DNA of 64,000 nucleotides from Glebionis coronaria (taxonomy: Eukaryota > Streptophyta > Magnoliopsida > Asterales > Asteraceae), in NCBI GenBank assembly GCA_025667525.1, contig CM046879.1, forward strand, positions 385,911,039 to 385,975,038. The letters are read 5' to 3'. A program made the position numbers and the translations under genes. Under the pieces are notes generated by a model that was not told where the DNA came from, searched no databases, and saw nothing but the letters and a program-made list of their open reading frames with translations. Shown one piece after another: positions 24,043 through 36,974 of this stretch. Position 1 is the first letter of the stretch. Each line of letters begins with the position of its first letter.

Positions 24043-25561
24043 GCAGATCTATAATCAACAACCTTCAATACCTGTTTAAATCAAAACAAAAGAAGAACAC
24101 ACAAAAACAAGCTATAATATATTTTTCTGATTTTTTTTCTTTCTTCCTTAAACCTCTCCAAAAACCTTTCCAACCTTCTTAAACACGTTTTAATAACACT
24201 AAATTACCAATCCAAATGATCCTCTTAACATCAAAACCTTGAAACAGATTTCTTCCAAAAATTCTTTCAAATTTCAGAAACCTTTTTAAATAATTTTGAA
24301 AGACAAAATCACTTAACCAAATATGAGATGGAACTCAGAATCAAGCTTCAACACAATACACAACTTTTTATAAACCTAAAAAGGAATTATACTTGTTTTA
24401 AAAACAAAAACCAAACTTTTATTTCATAAAAAAGGAATTACATGTGCTAAGCTTTAAAACTGGAACAAGGGGTCATCACAGGTTGATGCCTCCTTTTATA
24501 CTAGTCTAATGAACATACTAGAAGCTTAAAATCAAAACCCTAATCAGTAGAAATTCCCAAATTTGCCCTTGACGATTTTGAGGTATGAGTTGTCCAAATT
24601 TGATCTAAGCCGTTCCTTTTGGCGTTGTGAGTAAGCAATAAACCTTGGTTGTTGATTTAGGACACGTCATTTAACTTGGGGACCAAGGTGTGTTCTTATT
24701 GGCTGAGAGGGAATTGGGGGTAGGGTCCACAAGGCGTGGGATTGGGGATTTTAGGTGTGGGTTTGTTTTCTGCATGTGTGAATTACTCGTGTGCAAGGTT
24801 AATTGAGTTTTACCCAGGTTTAAGTGGATGTAAAATCTGGGTGGGGGTGAAAGTGAACAGTAACTATTTAGATCCGATTTTGGGGGAAACACAAGTGTTA
24901 GGCGCGTTTTTGGTTTGAATCTTCCAAAGTTAACACATTTGGTCCTTAACCTTCCTTTCTTTTGTCTTTTCTCTTTTAAAACCTTTCAGCGCCCTATTAA
25001 GCTTATATCAACTTCCATCATTTGGCAATTTTGGCACCAAACTTTTAAAAAAGGTTTCAAAGGTAATTTTTGACATTTTTGAATATTTCAAGGGCTGTTC
25101 TTGGACAATGTTGATCTTCAAAGGTCTTCAATGTGTCTTTCACTTCATGAGGGACCATTTTTGGCAATTTGAAATTGTTGAGGGACTAATCTTGCCATTT
25201 CTTCAAAGTTGAAGGGCTTTTTTTTTGCAATTTTGACAAACTTAAGGGACCAAACTTGTAATTATTAATATACAAGGGTTTTAAGTGTCATTTCTTCAAT
25301 GTTGAAGGATCAATCTTGTTTGTCTTCAAGTCTTCAAGGGTTTTTGTTGAAAATTCCATGATTAGGGCCCGTTTCTTTGTACGGCTTCGTTTCTCGTGTC
25401 CGTTTTTCCTTGTATCTTGTGATCTTTTGTCTTTTTCACGATATCCATACCTAAAATACACAAGTAAACAAACACAAGCATATATATGGTATTTTATGAC
25501 ATTTTAATGCATTTAAAGCCCGAAAAGAACGATGAGATCATGTATAAATGCCATCTCATCA

Positions 25562-25600
25562 CTCCCCCATACTAAGCCATTGCCGTGCCCTCACGCAATG
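25562..25600 (-). other. E2 polypurine tract and adjacent stem-loop
   Basis: The minus strand has ATGGGGGAG directly before the 3' LTR. Upstream of it is a hairpin with arms CATTG(C)CGTG and CACGCAATG (25578-25600), one bulged base and a CCCT loop on plus. Confidence 0.75.
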
Positions 25601-27809
25601 CTAGAATAAAGTATCTAAGCATCACCAAAGTTCAATTTTATTAACCTTTATTGAAGAGTAAAAGACTTGCAACATACTACGAGATTGTGTAAAGACATAA
25701 TGTATGATTTTCATCACCAAAAGGTGACTTTTAGGGTCTAAGAATAGAAACAAGTTAATGTCCCTTAGAGTAAACTTCGTCATCCTTGATTGTCATACAT
25801 TCCATGCTAAGTGCAAAAACAAGATCATTGTTGGTACAAGTCACAATGCTAACACTACTCATACGTTCAAATTGTGTAATACTTTTTCTCCCCGCAATCC
25901 TAGTTATTATAAAAGGAAATGGGTTACTAGCATTTTTTATCTATTTGTCAAGGATCACAAGTGATTCATATTGACTTATTTGAGTAGTTATTAGTCCGAA
26001 AGCAAAGTAGCACGATTTGATCAATAGTTAGCCGAAGGACAAAATCTTTTAAAACGGCTTCTCGTATATCTCCTTAAGTTCATATCTTGGCATAACTCGT
26101 TTCACGATTTGAGACCTTTCTCGGACCGATATTTGGCATGTACTTCATACTTCAAATCTTGGGAAGACGTTCTTGAAATTATGGTCTTCTCTTCATATAT
26201 TTGGAATTTCTTCACTTGACGTTTTTGAGAGATTCTTCATATAGGACCACGACTTCATCATTTTTCTTCAATCTTTACTTTGGATTTTGATATACAACGA
26301 TCCGCCTCCTTTTCGGACTTGGATATATTTATCCTCATACCTTGTTAGGGTCTTTTTGGATAGACTTTCTCCATTCTTTAGGGGAGTAATAGCTTCTCGT
26401 CGTGTGTCTCGATCCTTCATATTGATTTAGGAATAATGATACTTCACATCATCTTTGGATCTTTAGCAAAAATAGAGCTCCTCATGCCTTGTTAGGGCCT
26501 TTTTGGATAATCGCCAATCTTCGCGTCCCGCTTCAATAAGTTATGCCTTGGCTATGAACTCTATTCAACCCCGAGCAACTTTTAAACGATCTTGCGCTAG
26601 AGGCTAAGTAACCTTTCAAATCGTACGACCTTACTTATTACAATTATGATTTATTCCTAATGCATTGATCTTATGGGAAGAAAAAGCCACAATTAAAAAC
26701 ATATGAGTTTTTGAAAGAACACTTTTATGTTCTACGTTTAGCATGATCACTTGTCTAACTCTATCATTTCTCGTTCTTCACTATATAAAGACCTCTAATT
26801 AAAGAGACTCGTGAATACTTAGCCATGCAAGTCATAATTAAGCCAAATTTGGATTAGCTTTCATTAAGACTATATCAAATCAAAGTTTTGGGTTTTCAAG
26901 CCACCTATAGGATCTTGCACTTTCTTGGACTTTTTCAAGTTTAGAGAATGCGTTTTAAAGTTCCCTTGATAAGTGACTTTCTAGAATCAATTATAGGAAC
27001 TTGCGAAAAGTTCTTGTTCTTAACCCGAATGAATTAAGACTTTCGCGTTTTAAAGCTCCCTATATAAAAGTCTAGCAAAACTTGAATTGAGCGGGTTAAG
27101 GAATGTAAATGGCTCCAAATGCCCATCAAGTCAAAAATTAACTCTTATTCTACCCAACGGAAAATATACATTCGTGTCTTAAAAACACTTATGAAAACTA
27201 AGAAAAATTTTAAATTTGGCCATTTTTAGCCTTATTAGCAAAACAAAACATTGAAAGTTGGAAAACGTGAGGGCGTAGCAAAGCAAGTACCTATTCACCC
27301 CCCCATACTAAAAGTAAACATTGTCCTCAATGTTTCGAGTCTAAAGGTGGAGCACCCCCATACTAGAGACGAAGAGTCGAATGCTTAGGATCTAGCATGG
27401 AAAGGGTGATCAACAATATATCTAAAGCCGTTTATTAATTATGCTAAAAGATAATTGTTAGAACAATAAAGGATATGTCATGGATTCGTGAAAAACTTCT
27501 TCAAACGAACGATGGAGGCTCACGTAAACGAACACGAGAGTCTTCAATCGTAGATGATGATGATGATCTAGATAACACAATCACAAACAACCACGAGACA
27601 ACGAGTTGGAAGGGTACAAGTCCCCTTATTAGTGAATAAAAAAGATAAGCATGGGATCTCCCCCACGAGGCACCTCGTTTTTGATTACCGAGTCATGAGC
27701 TCGACTCGATCCCCTCAAAATGTGAACATTTAGGGAAAATCATGGTATGGTCAATTTTTGGTGGGGCTTACATGATAAACAAGGCCCAAAAAGCAACCGG
27801 TATAAAGGA
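25601..27809 (-). other. E2 3' non-coding region (2.2 kb)
   Basis: No coding motif is found. Long parts are recognisably the same in E4 (61182-63240) and partly E3 (44771-46406). It includes a perfect 8-bp hairpin AAACATTG/CAATGTTT with a TCCT loop (27316-27335) and a motif CCTCATRCCTTGTTAGGG present twice, 147 bp apart (26333 and 26480). Confidence 0.75.
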
Positions 27810-30800
27810 CTAAGTCCTTAGATGATGCAAAATACCGGGGTCGAAGATGGCGTTCTCGTTTCCATTGGAAAAACAAATTAACACCACTTCAACATGTGCC
27901 ATAAACTCAAAGAGTTTGAAGAAAATAGATGAGAAGTAGAAGGGTGAGACAATTGGTAAGACAAACGTTTGAGCTACTCGAGGTAGACTCGCACCAAGCA
28001 AATAGATATAGTTTCCATTTATTGCATCGGTGGAAGACCGAGATTTCCCTTTACATGAAATTCCGGGATCGAATATCTCGTCCTCGGTGGACAAGGATGA
28101 GGGAACATAAGGGGCTTCCCCCATACTAGAACCACACAAAACATCATCAAAAGGAGTAGACGAGTTTGTAGCACTCAAAACACGGTGTGATGACGGAGTT
28201 AGATTTGTAGAAAAATCAATTAAATCACATTTAAGATCTTTTCCTTTTTTATCTTTTGAACTCTCCTTATGAAAACCCTTTTTGATTATGTCGAAAATAT
28301 TCGGTGTTTCTAAGACGATGTAAGTCACACTAAAAATTCTCACATTTTGAAACCGTTTTGGTTTTGGTGGTGGCAAGTTCTCAAAACGTTTATCGACGAA
28401 GAAAACCTCCCCATTGGGGTCTACATATTCATCATCCGAAAGATCTTCCGTAGAAACCGGCAACTTATCAACACTTTTCAAGAATGAAGGTTCGAGATGA
28501 GGCGAAGGATTTTTCGATTCAAGTATTGACGGTTTCTTCTTTGTAGGTTTTGCACTCATAACCTCCACCGGCGGAGGAAATGGTAAATTGTTTTTGGCGA
28601 CATTCCCTAAAACTCTTGGTGAAAATTCTTTGCAAATGACATTGGTCGAGTCACCATGGTTTAAAGTTGCAATAGAATATACATGAGAAAGATTGGAGTT
28701 TTGTGTTGCATTGATGACAAGTTCTTCTTCATTGAAACGAAGGGTGATTTTTCGAGCATGAACATCGATAAGTGCTCTTGATGTATCCAAAAATGAACGA
28801 CCCAAAATGAGAGGAACTTTTCGATCGATGGGAATGTCTACAACGATAAAGTCAACGGGATAGTAAAACTTTCCGACTTTAACGAAAACGTCCTCGGCTA
28901 CTCCACATGCCATGATCGTAGAATGATCGGCCATCTCGATGGACATGTTCGAAGGAGTAAGAGCCGGAAGCGAAAGCGATTTGAAAATCTCGAGAGGCAT
29001 CAAATTAATACTAGCGCCAAGATCGGCCAAGGCGTAGCATTCCTCGATATCTTGAATAGCACACGGAATAAAAAATTTACCGGGATCACCGACTTTTTGT
29101 GGTATGCAGCTTAGAAAAACCGATGAACAACTAGACGATTGTTGTAACTTCTCTTTGTTGTTTAGCATACTTTTGAAGTTTGCGGCGAATCGAGGCATCA
29201 TGATTAAAGCATCGGCAAAACTTATGTTAAAGTGCAAATCACGAAACATTTTCATAAATAGCTCAAATTGATAATTGTTCCTTTCTTGTGCTTTCTCTTT
29301 GTTACGTCTCGAAGGGTAAGGTAAAGGTGGTGTGGGTTGGTCATTAGGCAACGGCCTTGGAAACTCGGGTTCCACAATTGGTATTGGTGTAACCGTAGGT
29401 GTGGTTTGAGCGGTACTTCGTGGGATTGTAATATGCTCCTTTTCGACCATCACCTCGGGTTCTTTCTCGATTTCCTTCTCCGTAGAAGTACTTGGACGAG
29501 AGATTGGTTCCTTGAAAGTTTTACCACTTAGTGTAGCAACAACCTTCAATTCTCCCCTCGGGTTGTTAATGGTATCACTAGGAATACCACCCGAAGAAGA
29601 GGGCTTACACATGATTGCTTCAAACATCTTAGCCATCCGGTCCTCAAATTTTGATTGCTTAGCATCCGCTTTCAATAACTCTTGCTTAATCTCATGTTGT
29701 CCTAATTCCATCTTTTGTTGGTTTTGTTGAAGACGTTGGACATTTCCTTCCATTTTGTTTGCATGAGTTTTAAGTTCATTAGCAAGTTCATTTTTAAGCT
29801 CGTTTTTCAACTCGGATCTTAAGCTAATCATCTCACGTTGCATATTATCAAATTTAGCATCATTTGCTTTTGCATAATCCAAAAATTCTCCTTGCAAATT
29901 TTTCGTGTGAGCATTTTGAAAACCTTGTGTAGTGTTTTGAAAATCACGGTTTTGATTTTGATTAGAGATTTGTCCATTCCCACTTTGATAATTCCCTTTG
30001 TTGTAATTGCGTGTGTTGCCTTGGTAATTACCTTGGTTGTTGTTTCGATAATTGTTAACATTTTGGTTTGGTGGAGCTTGATTTTGGCGGGAACCTTGGC
30101 CGTTTTGGTTGTAAGTTCCCGTTGCTACATAAGCACTCGAAGTGTTACCATCCGCGGTAATGCACTCGGAAAGATCATGAGCTCCTCCACACGATAAACA
30201 ACTCTTAGCAACCGCTTTAACCGAAGCGGAATTGGAAGCTTCTTGAGCCTTCCAATGGGACATTAGATTAGCAAATCTATCAAAAAACCGATTTTCCTCA
30301 TTAGCTTCATCATGTAAGGCGTTAATGCTACGAGACGGTTGTGACGAAGATGACGAACCCATATTGGCAACACTCGGTGTGTTACGAGGGCTATAAACCT
30401 TAGATCGATTTTCAATGATTTGTAAAGCCTCATTTGTCGTCTTGCACAAAAAATTACCACCCGCGGCGGCATTCAAATAATCTCGTTCATGATCATTAAG
30501 CCCATTATAAAAAGTATCAATTTGATGCAATTCCAAAAAATCATGGTGAGGACATTCATGTAACATCTCTTTAAATCGTTCCCATGCCATTGAAAAACTT
30601 TCATTATTACGTTGCACAAATCATGAAATCTCATTTTTTAAGTGTGTTGTTTTAGATGGTGGAAAAAACTTGTTCACAAACTTAGAAACGAGATCGGCCC
30701 ATGTCAAAATCGAATTTGGCGGTTCTTTCTCGAGCCAAATTTTTGCGGGTCCATCCAACGAATATGGAAACAACATCATCTTAATGGCGTCATGTGGAAC

Positions 30801-31145
30801 ATCTTTGAATTTGCTAGTGGCGGTGAGACGGTAGAAATTCCTAATGTGGTAATGCGGGTTGTCTTTCTCGTGACCTCTAAACTTGTTTGCTTGTAGCATC
30901 GACATTAAACCCGTCTTAATCTCGAAATTCTCCGCAAGGATGGCGGGAATAACAATGGCCTCTCCAAAACCCTTGGTGGGTGCTTGTAGCAACTCCATCA
31001 TAGTACGATTAGCCATGACGACTTCTTGTTCTACAATAGGTTCAACAATTGGAGGTTCTTCAACAATCAACGATCCTTGACTTGCTTGCTTTTGAAGACG
31101 TTTACGAGCTCGTTTAGCTTGATTACGAGTGATCATAAACTTCAC
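27810..31145 (-). pseudogene. gag-pro: E2 gag-protease polyprotein with conserved C-terminal tail (one in-frame stop)
   Basis: One frame of about 1,110 codons, broken only by TGA at 30621-30623; a CGA arginine turned to TGA by deamination is plausible. In order it has a basic N-terminus, the Gag core (M-E-L-L-Q-A-P, P-Y-S-L-D-G-P-A-K-I-W-L, F-F-P-P-S), a C-L-S-C-G-G-A-H...C zinc knuckle, an N/Q-rich stretch, a Lys/Glu coiled coil, a proline-rich linker and an aspartic protease with A-D-L-G-A-S and, about 90 residues on, I-L-G-R-S-F. After the protease come about 280 residues with no RT. They include T-P-S-S-H-R...C-G-S-S-x-G-E-A-P-Y-V-P, E-D-E-I-F-D-P-G-I, a hydrophobic segment, and a terminal N-E-N-A-I-F-D-P-G-I. 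Gag and protease would form particles. The tail has no known role. Enzymes would come from a full Athila. Confidence 0.88.
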
Positions 31146-31865
31146 GAAGAATGGGAGGTGAGCAAAGAAGATTCTTTTTGGTTGTTTTGTGGATTTTCAA
31201 TTTTTTTGTGTTTTTGATGATATTTAATTTTTTTGGATTTTGGTGTATCTTCATAGACAACAATCTACAAAATCTCTCCTTGAATCAAACTCTTGATTAA
31301 AGAAGCCTCAAAGGAATGAAAACGATCACGTGGAGTGAACGCCTTCTAATGACTTTAGAACTTTGGTGAAAACCAAATTGTTCACGAGGGTTTAATCACA
31401 AAGAAAACCAAGCAAATATAGTATATGTATTAATACTTTGGGCGGCAAAACCCTCGATTAGCCTTCAATCTTAAAATACTCACAAGCAAGCGGGGAAACG
31501 AGGCGGCGCGAAGAACTTAAGAGCCTTTTTCCTTAGGGTATATTTTATAATACCCGCCTTATACCTACCTTATAGTTTGTATCTTTCAAAATCGAGCTTC
31601 ACGAAAGTATTTATCTATTTTTGCCTTTTCTTTTTGTTTGAGATTCGAATACAATAATTAGGAGATCAAATCCCAATTAAGGTTGTGTTTTCACACTTTT
31701 GGAGATATTGTATATTGATTGTGATACTTAATACAATATATTAATAATATTTGTACAAGAAAAACCAAGAAAACCGATAATACGTGTTAAGGGAGTTCCA
31801 CTTAACACAAATACTTATTATGGATAATATCAAAAACAAAAGTTTCCAAATTAAAGCACAACACA
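31146..31865 (-). other. E2 5' leader (0.7 kb)
   Basis: This untranslated region between primer site and gag is clearly related to the E3 leader (about 50240-51063). Both keep GAATGAAAACGATCA, GTGGAGTGAACGCCTTC and the block around CAAGCGGGG...CGAGGCGGCGC. Such conservation outside coding sequence suggests a packaging or translation role (inference). Confidence 0.7.
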
Positions 31866-31885
31866 CCTCCCCGGCAGCGGCGCCA
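31866..31885 (-). other. E2 primer binding site, TGGCGCC type
   Basis: The minus strand reads TGGCGCCGCTGCCGGGGAGG, the site typical of Athila and Tat elements, assigned in the literature to tRNA-Asp. It is 4 nt inside the 5' LTR. Confidence 0.9.
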
Positions 31886-31889
31886 AAAA

Positions 31890-34800
31890 TGATTGTAGTA
31901 AATTACAACTCTTGTTTAGGAAAACAAAGAGCGTAAATAGCGGAAAGTATCGAGTGATGATTTTAGGAAAAATCAACACAAATGACCCAATCACTTAAAA
32001 GAGAGAAAAAGTTCGTTTCCCAAGGAGGTATATGTGTTGTGAATTAACTTGTATGTATTTGAGATTAATATTGAGAAGATGGAAAGATGGTTTTGAGAAA
32101 ATTACACTATGACGAAAAAGACGTAAACATAAAGCCGTAGAAAAATCAACCAAATAAAAAATTATACTAAGACCAAAAACAAAATCAATAAAAGATTAAA
32201 AGGCTACAAACAAGTCTTAAATAATATAAATAAATTTAAAAATCCAACAAAGATATTTTAAAAACTTTTATTAATTAAATATTTAATTTTAAATGCTAAT
32301 TAAAGCCCTAAAATTAAATATAACTGATTCAAATGTCTAAAATATGATTTTATTGAATAATTACTTAACTTATATTATTAGAAGACTAAAAAGTAATTTT
32401 CTAAAAATTAAAAGCTATTAAAACTATTTTTAAAACTCTAAAAATGATTAAAAATGATTAAAACCTAATTAAACTTAAAATAATTATAAAAATTAATCTA
32501 AAAGCTATAAAAATATTCTAAAAATGGAAAAGGTCCTAATTAATGATAAAGAACCTAAGAAAAATGAAAAAGAAAGAAAAATAAAATTTTGATAATTTAA
32601 TAATAAAATAATATTAAAATATTCCTAAAAATAAAAAGTTTTCAAATAAATTCTAAAAAATTCTCAAAAATCCTAAATATTCTAACTAAGAGAAAAACAC
32701 AAATCTAAGCTCCTAAACCCTTTTTAATAATTTTATAAAAATCTTTAAAGTTTATAAAAAACCTTAAAATAATATAAAATTAAAAATTAAAGTTTATAAA
32801 ACCAAAACTTAATGTAAACCTCAAATATTTATTAAAAAGCTAAAAACTATTTTTCCTAAAAATTAAAACTATTTTTAATATTTTTTATTGATTTTCTAAA
32901 ATACGTCTAATAAATAAATTGTAGAAAATAATTAAATAAAAGAAAAAAAATGAAACCAAGCTGGAAAAATCTATTAACCTATTAAGATTCTAGGAAAAAT
33001 CAAAGAAGCAAGATTGCTTAACAAATAAGCTCAAAATCTATGAAATAAGCCACGACTTATTTATAAGCTAACAAAGAGAAAACGTGTTAAATAACACTTG
33101 AAAACAAACCCTAACGTAAAAAACCACCTAGATTAGCGGTAGAGCTCCTAACCCTCCTACGAGAGGTCTGGGGTTCGAGTCCAGCTACGGGTGAGTTTTT
33201 GCTTTTATTTTCTTTTTTATTTTTTTCTTTTTCCAACCAAATCAGTTATCCTAATAAGCTTATAAACACAATCAATCTTCCTTTTTTAGCCAAGATTAAA
33301 CAAGTTCAAGATCAAAAACGTGCCAGGTTACACTTGAACACAAGCAGTTTGAACCTTGTGTTTTGCTTGAGGATTTTAGCCAAGAGGAGCTTGGCAAGTG
33401 GCTTATTTGATGTAGATTTTGGAACAAGGGGGCACCCTTGTGCTTATTTAAGCACAAGGAGTCAATGGCATACAAGGAGCAATCAAATAACACACCAAAT
33501 GATCAAGATCAAAACCTCCACAAGCTATGTCAAGTTTCTGATGTGGAAATGCAGGTCTGGTGGACTGTTTAGTTAATAACTTGCACCTTAGTGAACTTAA
33601 AAGCCTCAAACTAAGCATACACACTCACCAAGTAATGCACAATCAACATCAACAACAAACATAACCTAGCACCTAACAGGATCAAAAAGATCAAGCACAA
33701 ATTATGGCAAAAACAAGCAGTTATGTGACTTATGCAAATTTCTACCTTACTTATCCTTTTTAACTCACCAAACTTGTTACCATTTGATCCAAACTGACCT
33801 TTAACTACCTAATAAACTTAACTCAACTTATTTCAATACTTTTAACACCTTTTAATAACCAAATCAAAAACTTTTACCCTGCTAAACCAAGGATCCAAAC
33901 ACCCTGTTAAAATCTGAAAACCAACTTTTAACACTTCAAACCCTATTAAACTTATTCAAACTGGTTCATAAACTCTTAAACATGCATAATAAGCTTACTA
34001 GTACACAAATCAACCAATTTAAACACACTTTAGCACAGAATCACGCAAATTCACATGAACTAGCAATTTTCTAAAATTTCTCAAAGGTACAAGGATTTTA
34101 CCTTAGGTCCTTACATCCAAGGACCTAGTGGTTGCATAACCACCTCCTTATGCACCCGGGTGCATGCAGATCTATAATCAACAACCTTCAATCCCTGTTT
34201 AAATCAAAACAAAAGAAGAACACACAAAAACAAGCTATAATATATTTTTCTGATTTTTTTTCTTTCTTCCTTAAACCTCTCCAAAAACCTTTCCAACCTT
34301 CTTAAACACGTTTTAATAACACTAAATTACCAATCCAAATGATCCTCTTAACATCAAAACCTTGAAACAGATTTCTTCCAAAAATTCTTTCAAATTTCAG
34401 AAACCTTTTTAAATAATTTTGAAAGACAAAATCACTTAACCAAATATGAGATGGAACTCAGAATCAAGCTTCAACACAATACACAACTTTTTATAAACCT
34501 AAAAAGGAATTATACTTGTTTTAAAAACAAAAAGCAAACTTTTATTTCATAAAAAAGGAATTACATGTGCTAAGCTTTAAAACTGGAACAAGGGGTCATC
34601 ACAGGTTGATGCCTCCTTTTATACTAGTCTAATGAACATACTAGAAGCTTAAAATCAAAACCCTAATCAGTAGAAATTCCCAAATTTGCCCTTGACGATT
34701 TTGAGGTATGAGTTGTCCAAATTTGATCTAAGCCGTTCCTTTTGGCGTTGTGAGTAAGCAATAAACCTTGGTTGTTGATTTAGGACACGTCATTTAACTT

Positions 34801-35683
34801 GGGGACCAAGGTGTGTTCTTATTTGCTGAGAGGGAATTGGGGGTAGGGTCCACAAGGCGTGGGATTGGGGATTTTAGGTGTGGGTTTGTTTTCTGCATGT
34901 GTGAATTACTCGTGTGCAAGGTTAATTGAGTTTTACCCAGGTTTAAGTGGATGTAAAATCTGGGTGGGGGTGAAAGTGAACAGTAACTATTTAGATCCGA
35001 TTTTGGGGGAAACACAAGTGTTAGGCGCGTTTTTGGTTTGAATCTTCCAAAGTTAACACATTTGGTCCTTTACCTTCCTTTCTTTTGTCTTTTCTCTTTT
35101 AAAACCTGTCAGCGCCCTATTAAGCTTATATCAACTTCCATCATTTGGCAATTTTGGCACCAAACTTTTAAAAAAGGTTTCAAAGGTAATTTTTGACATT
35201 TTTGAATATTTCAAGGGCTGTTCTTGGACAATGTTGATCTTCAAAGGTCTTCAATGTGTCTTTCACTTCATGAGGGACCATTTTTGGCAATTTGAAATTG
35301 TTGAGGGACTAATCTTGCCATTTCTTCAAAGTTGAAGGGCTTTTTTTTGCAATTTTGACAAACTTAAGGGACCAAACTTGTAATTATTAATATACAAGGG
35401 TTTTAAGTGTCATTTCTTCAATGTTGAAGGATCAATCTTGTTTGTCTTCAAGTCTTCAAGGGTTTTTGTTGAAAATTCTATGATTAGGGCCCGGTTCTTT
35501 GTACGGCTTCGTTTCTCGTGTCCGTTTTTCCTTGTATCTTGTGATCTTTTGTCTTTTTCACGATATCCATACCTAAAATACACAAGTAAACAAACACAAG
35601 CATATATATGGTATTTTATGACATTTTAATGCATTTAAAGCCCGAAAAGAACGATGAGATCATGTATAAATGCCATCTCATCA
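31890..35683 (-). repeat. E2 5' LTR (3,794 bp)
   Basis: TGAT...ATCA ends. It is the uninterrupted copy, showing the empty site of the hAT-like element near 33463-33470, and carries one 11-bp insertion against the other copy near 32650. Confidence 0.95.
34615..34623 (-). promoter_or_regulatory. TATA box in E2 5' LTR
   Basis: The minus strand reads TATAAAAGG followed by AGG. The same motif is at 24492-24500 in the other LTR and at 53563-53571 in E3, about 1 kb from the sense 5' end of each LTR. Confidence 0.65.
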
Positions 35684-36628
35684 TTGGCCAATTGTTGCCT
35701 TGGACGTCATGGTGTGCTGCCCAGAGGTCAAAGACGTAGACTTGCCAGACACTTCAGAGGTATTCACCTTCTCAGAAAAAGGGAGCAAGGACTTCACAAC
35801 TGAAGGTTGTTTATTTGCGATGTTCATAATGTGAGAGGTGACAGAGACATCTTCAGGTCCAATCTCCTTGTATATAGTTCCAGTAATGCGATAGGGCTTC
35901 AGGGATGTGAGAGCAGAGTTGTGGTAGCTATCACCCAACATGCTTTCGAAGATAAGAGAAAGAAAGCGAACGTAGCAGATATTTTTCTCCCTGACCTGGT
36001 TTGGTCCCTTAAGCTTTTACACTAGGTTGGAGAAAAGTAGGCTTCCTACATCAACGTCTGTGCCCCAGATCAGCCCATAAGCAATAGATTGGTTATTGAA
36101 AGACATTTGATCTTGGGATCCCTGCATACCTCCTAGGGATTTAACTATGTGAGTGAAGAGGACACGCCACATAAGGGAAAAGTACTTGATCTTCAGAGGG
36201 AACTTGGAAAGAACTTCAGCAGGTGTAAGAGCAGGGTTTACATCATGAGTAGGTTTAAGTGTGGCAAGGGCATCCTTTACAGCCTTTTTGTCGACCACCT
36301 TAAAGCATTCATCGCCATGTCTTAACCCAACGGCACTTGCAAAGTCTTTGAGAGAGAAGGCAAAGGGGTGTTCGTTGCATGAGAGGCTAAAAGTGATGGT
36401 ATCGTCAACAACTTCAGCACAGTACCAGAATTCCCTAAGGTATTCTTGGTAGAAAATGGTTGGGGTCTTTGTGAGTGCTTCACTTGCATCACAATTCTTC
36501 ATGAAGTTCACCAGATCTGTGTAGGATTCGTTTGGAGCCTTGATCCATTCAATTGAGTTATTCGAAGCAAGGATGCTTTCATTGAGTTCGAAGTTGACGT
36601 TTGAGGCCTTAGGAACTGGAAACACCAT
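35684..36628 (-). pseudogene. Sirevirus third ORF, proximal part (start of the ORF)
   Basis: The ORF starts with M-V-F-P-V-P at 36628, about 350 bp after the pol stop, and runs about 203 residues to a frame break near 36017. The next frame reads on from about 36010 to the E2 insertion at 35684. Recognisable stretches include Y-Q-E-Y-L-R-E-F-W-Y and a P-L-K-I-K-Y-F-S-L-M-W-R-V-L-F segment, which recall large uncharacterised proteins common in Asteraceae genomes (memory, unverified). There is no signal peptide and no clear membrane anchor. The positional label for Sireviruses is env-like. 35684-35688 is the right TTGGC duplication of E2. Later pieces are at 21014-21216 and 19615-20143. Confidence 0.72.
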
Positions 36629-36974
36629 GGATTCAAGACTTGAGAGAACGAAAATGGTGGAAGGGTTTAGAGAGAGAAAGCTTAGAGAGAGATGAGATTG
36701 TGTGAAATGAGAATAGTGGTAGGTGAGGAGAGACGTGAGACAATATTTATATTAAAATTTGAAACAATTATTCAAACGCATTTAATGCGTAGTGGGAAAA
36801 AGACTACACATGTGGTTCCCTTGACTTTTCAAAAACCCTTTGTCTCCTCGTTATTCGGAAAAGAAATAATTGAATATTGAGAATGTTTTTTAGCATTTAC
36901 TTGGAAAGTAACTACCTAGTTTCATGTGAAAAACATTTAATATTTAATCAGATATTTAATAAACACATTTATTA
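36629..36974 (-). other. Spacer between Sirevirus pol and third ORF
   Basis: About 345 bp, AT-rich, without coding features. It would be the leader of the third ORF. No splice or reinitiation signal is obvious. Confidence 0.5.

Larger units (their letters stand above)
21217..25561 (-). repeat. E2 3' LTR (4,345 bp with a nested element)
   Basis: It is a direct repeat of 31890-35683. The extra length is the 552-bp element at 22789-23340 plus its 8-bp duplication. About 21420-22300 is very AT-rich. It also carries the tRNA-like segment, the 10-bp hairpin and a triple hairpin listed separately. Confidence 0.95.
21217..35683 (-). mobile_element. E2: Athila-like LTR element with Gag and protease but no RT/integrase, complete, 14.5 kb
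   Basis: LTRs at 21217-25561 and 31890-35683 begin TGAT and end ATCA, and TTGGC is duplicated at 21212-21216 and 35684-35688. Next to the right LTR is a TGGCGCC-type primer site. Next to the left LTR is a purine tract, so the element is on minus. The interior has one long gag-protease frame (27810-31145), then 2.2 kb of non-coding sequence. No RT, RNase H or integrase is present, which matches the non-autonomous class with a Gag (TR-GAG-like) plus a protease. By eye the LTRs differ at about 17 sites besides two small indels and the hAT-like insertion, about 0.5 percent. Athila membership is inferred from Gag, the D-L-G-A-S protease motif and the primer site. Confidence 0.92.

Noticed and set aside
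24671..24918. Short frames repeated at 34794-35041 as paralogous genes
   Set aside because: They are the two LTR copies of E2.
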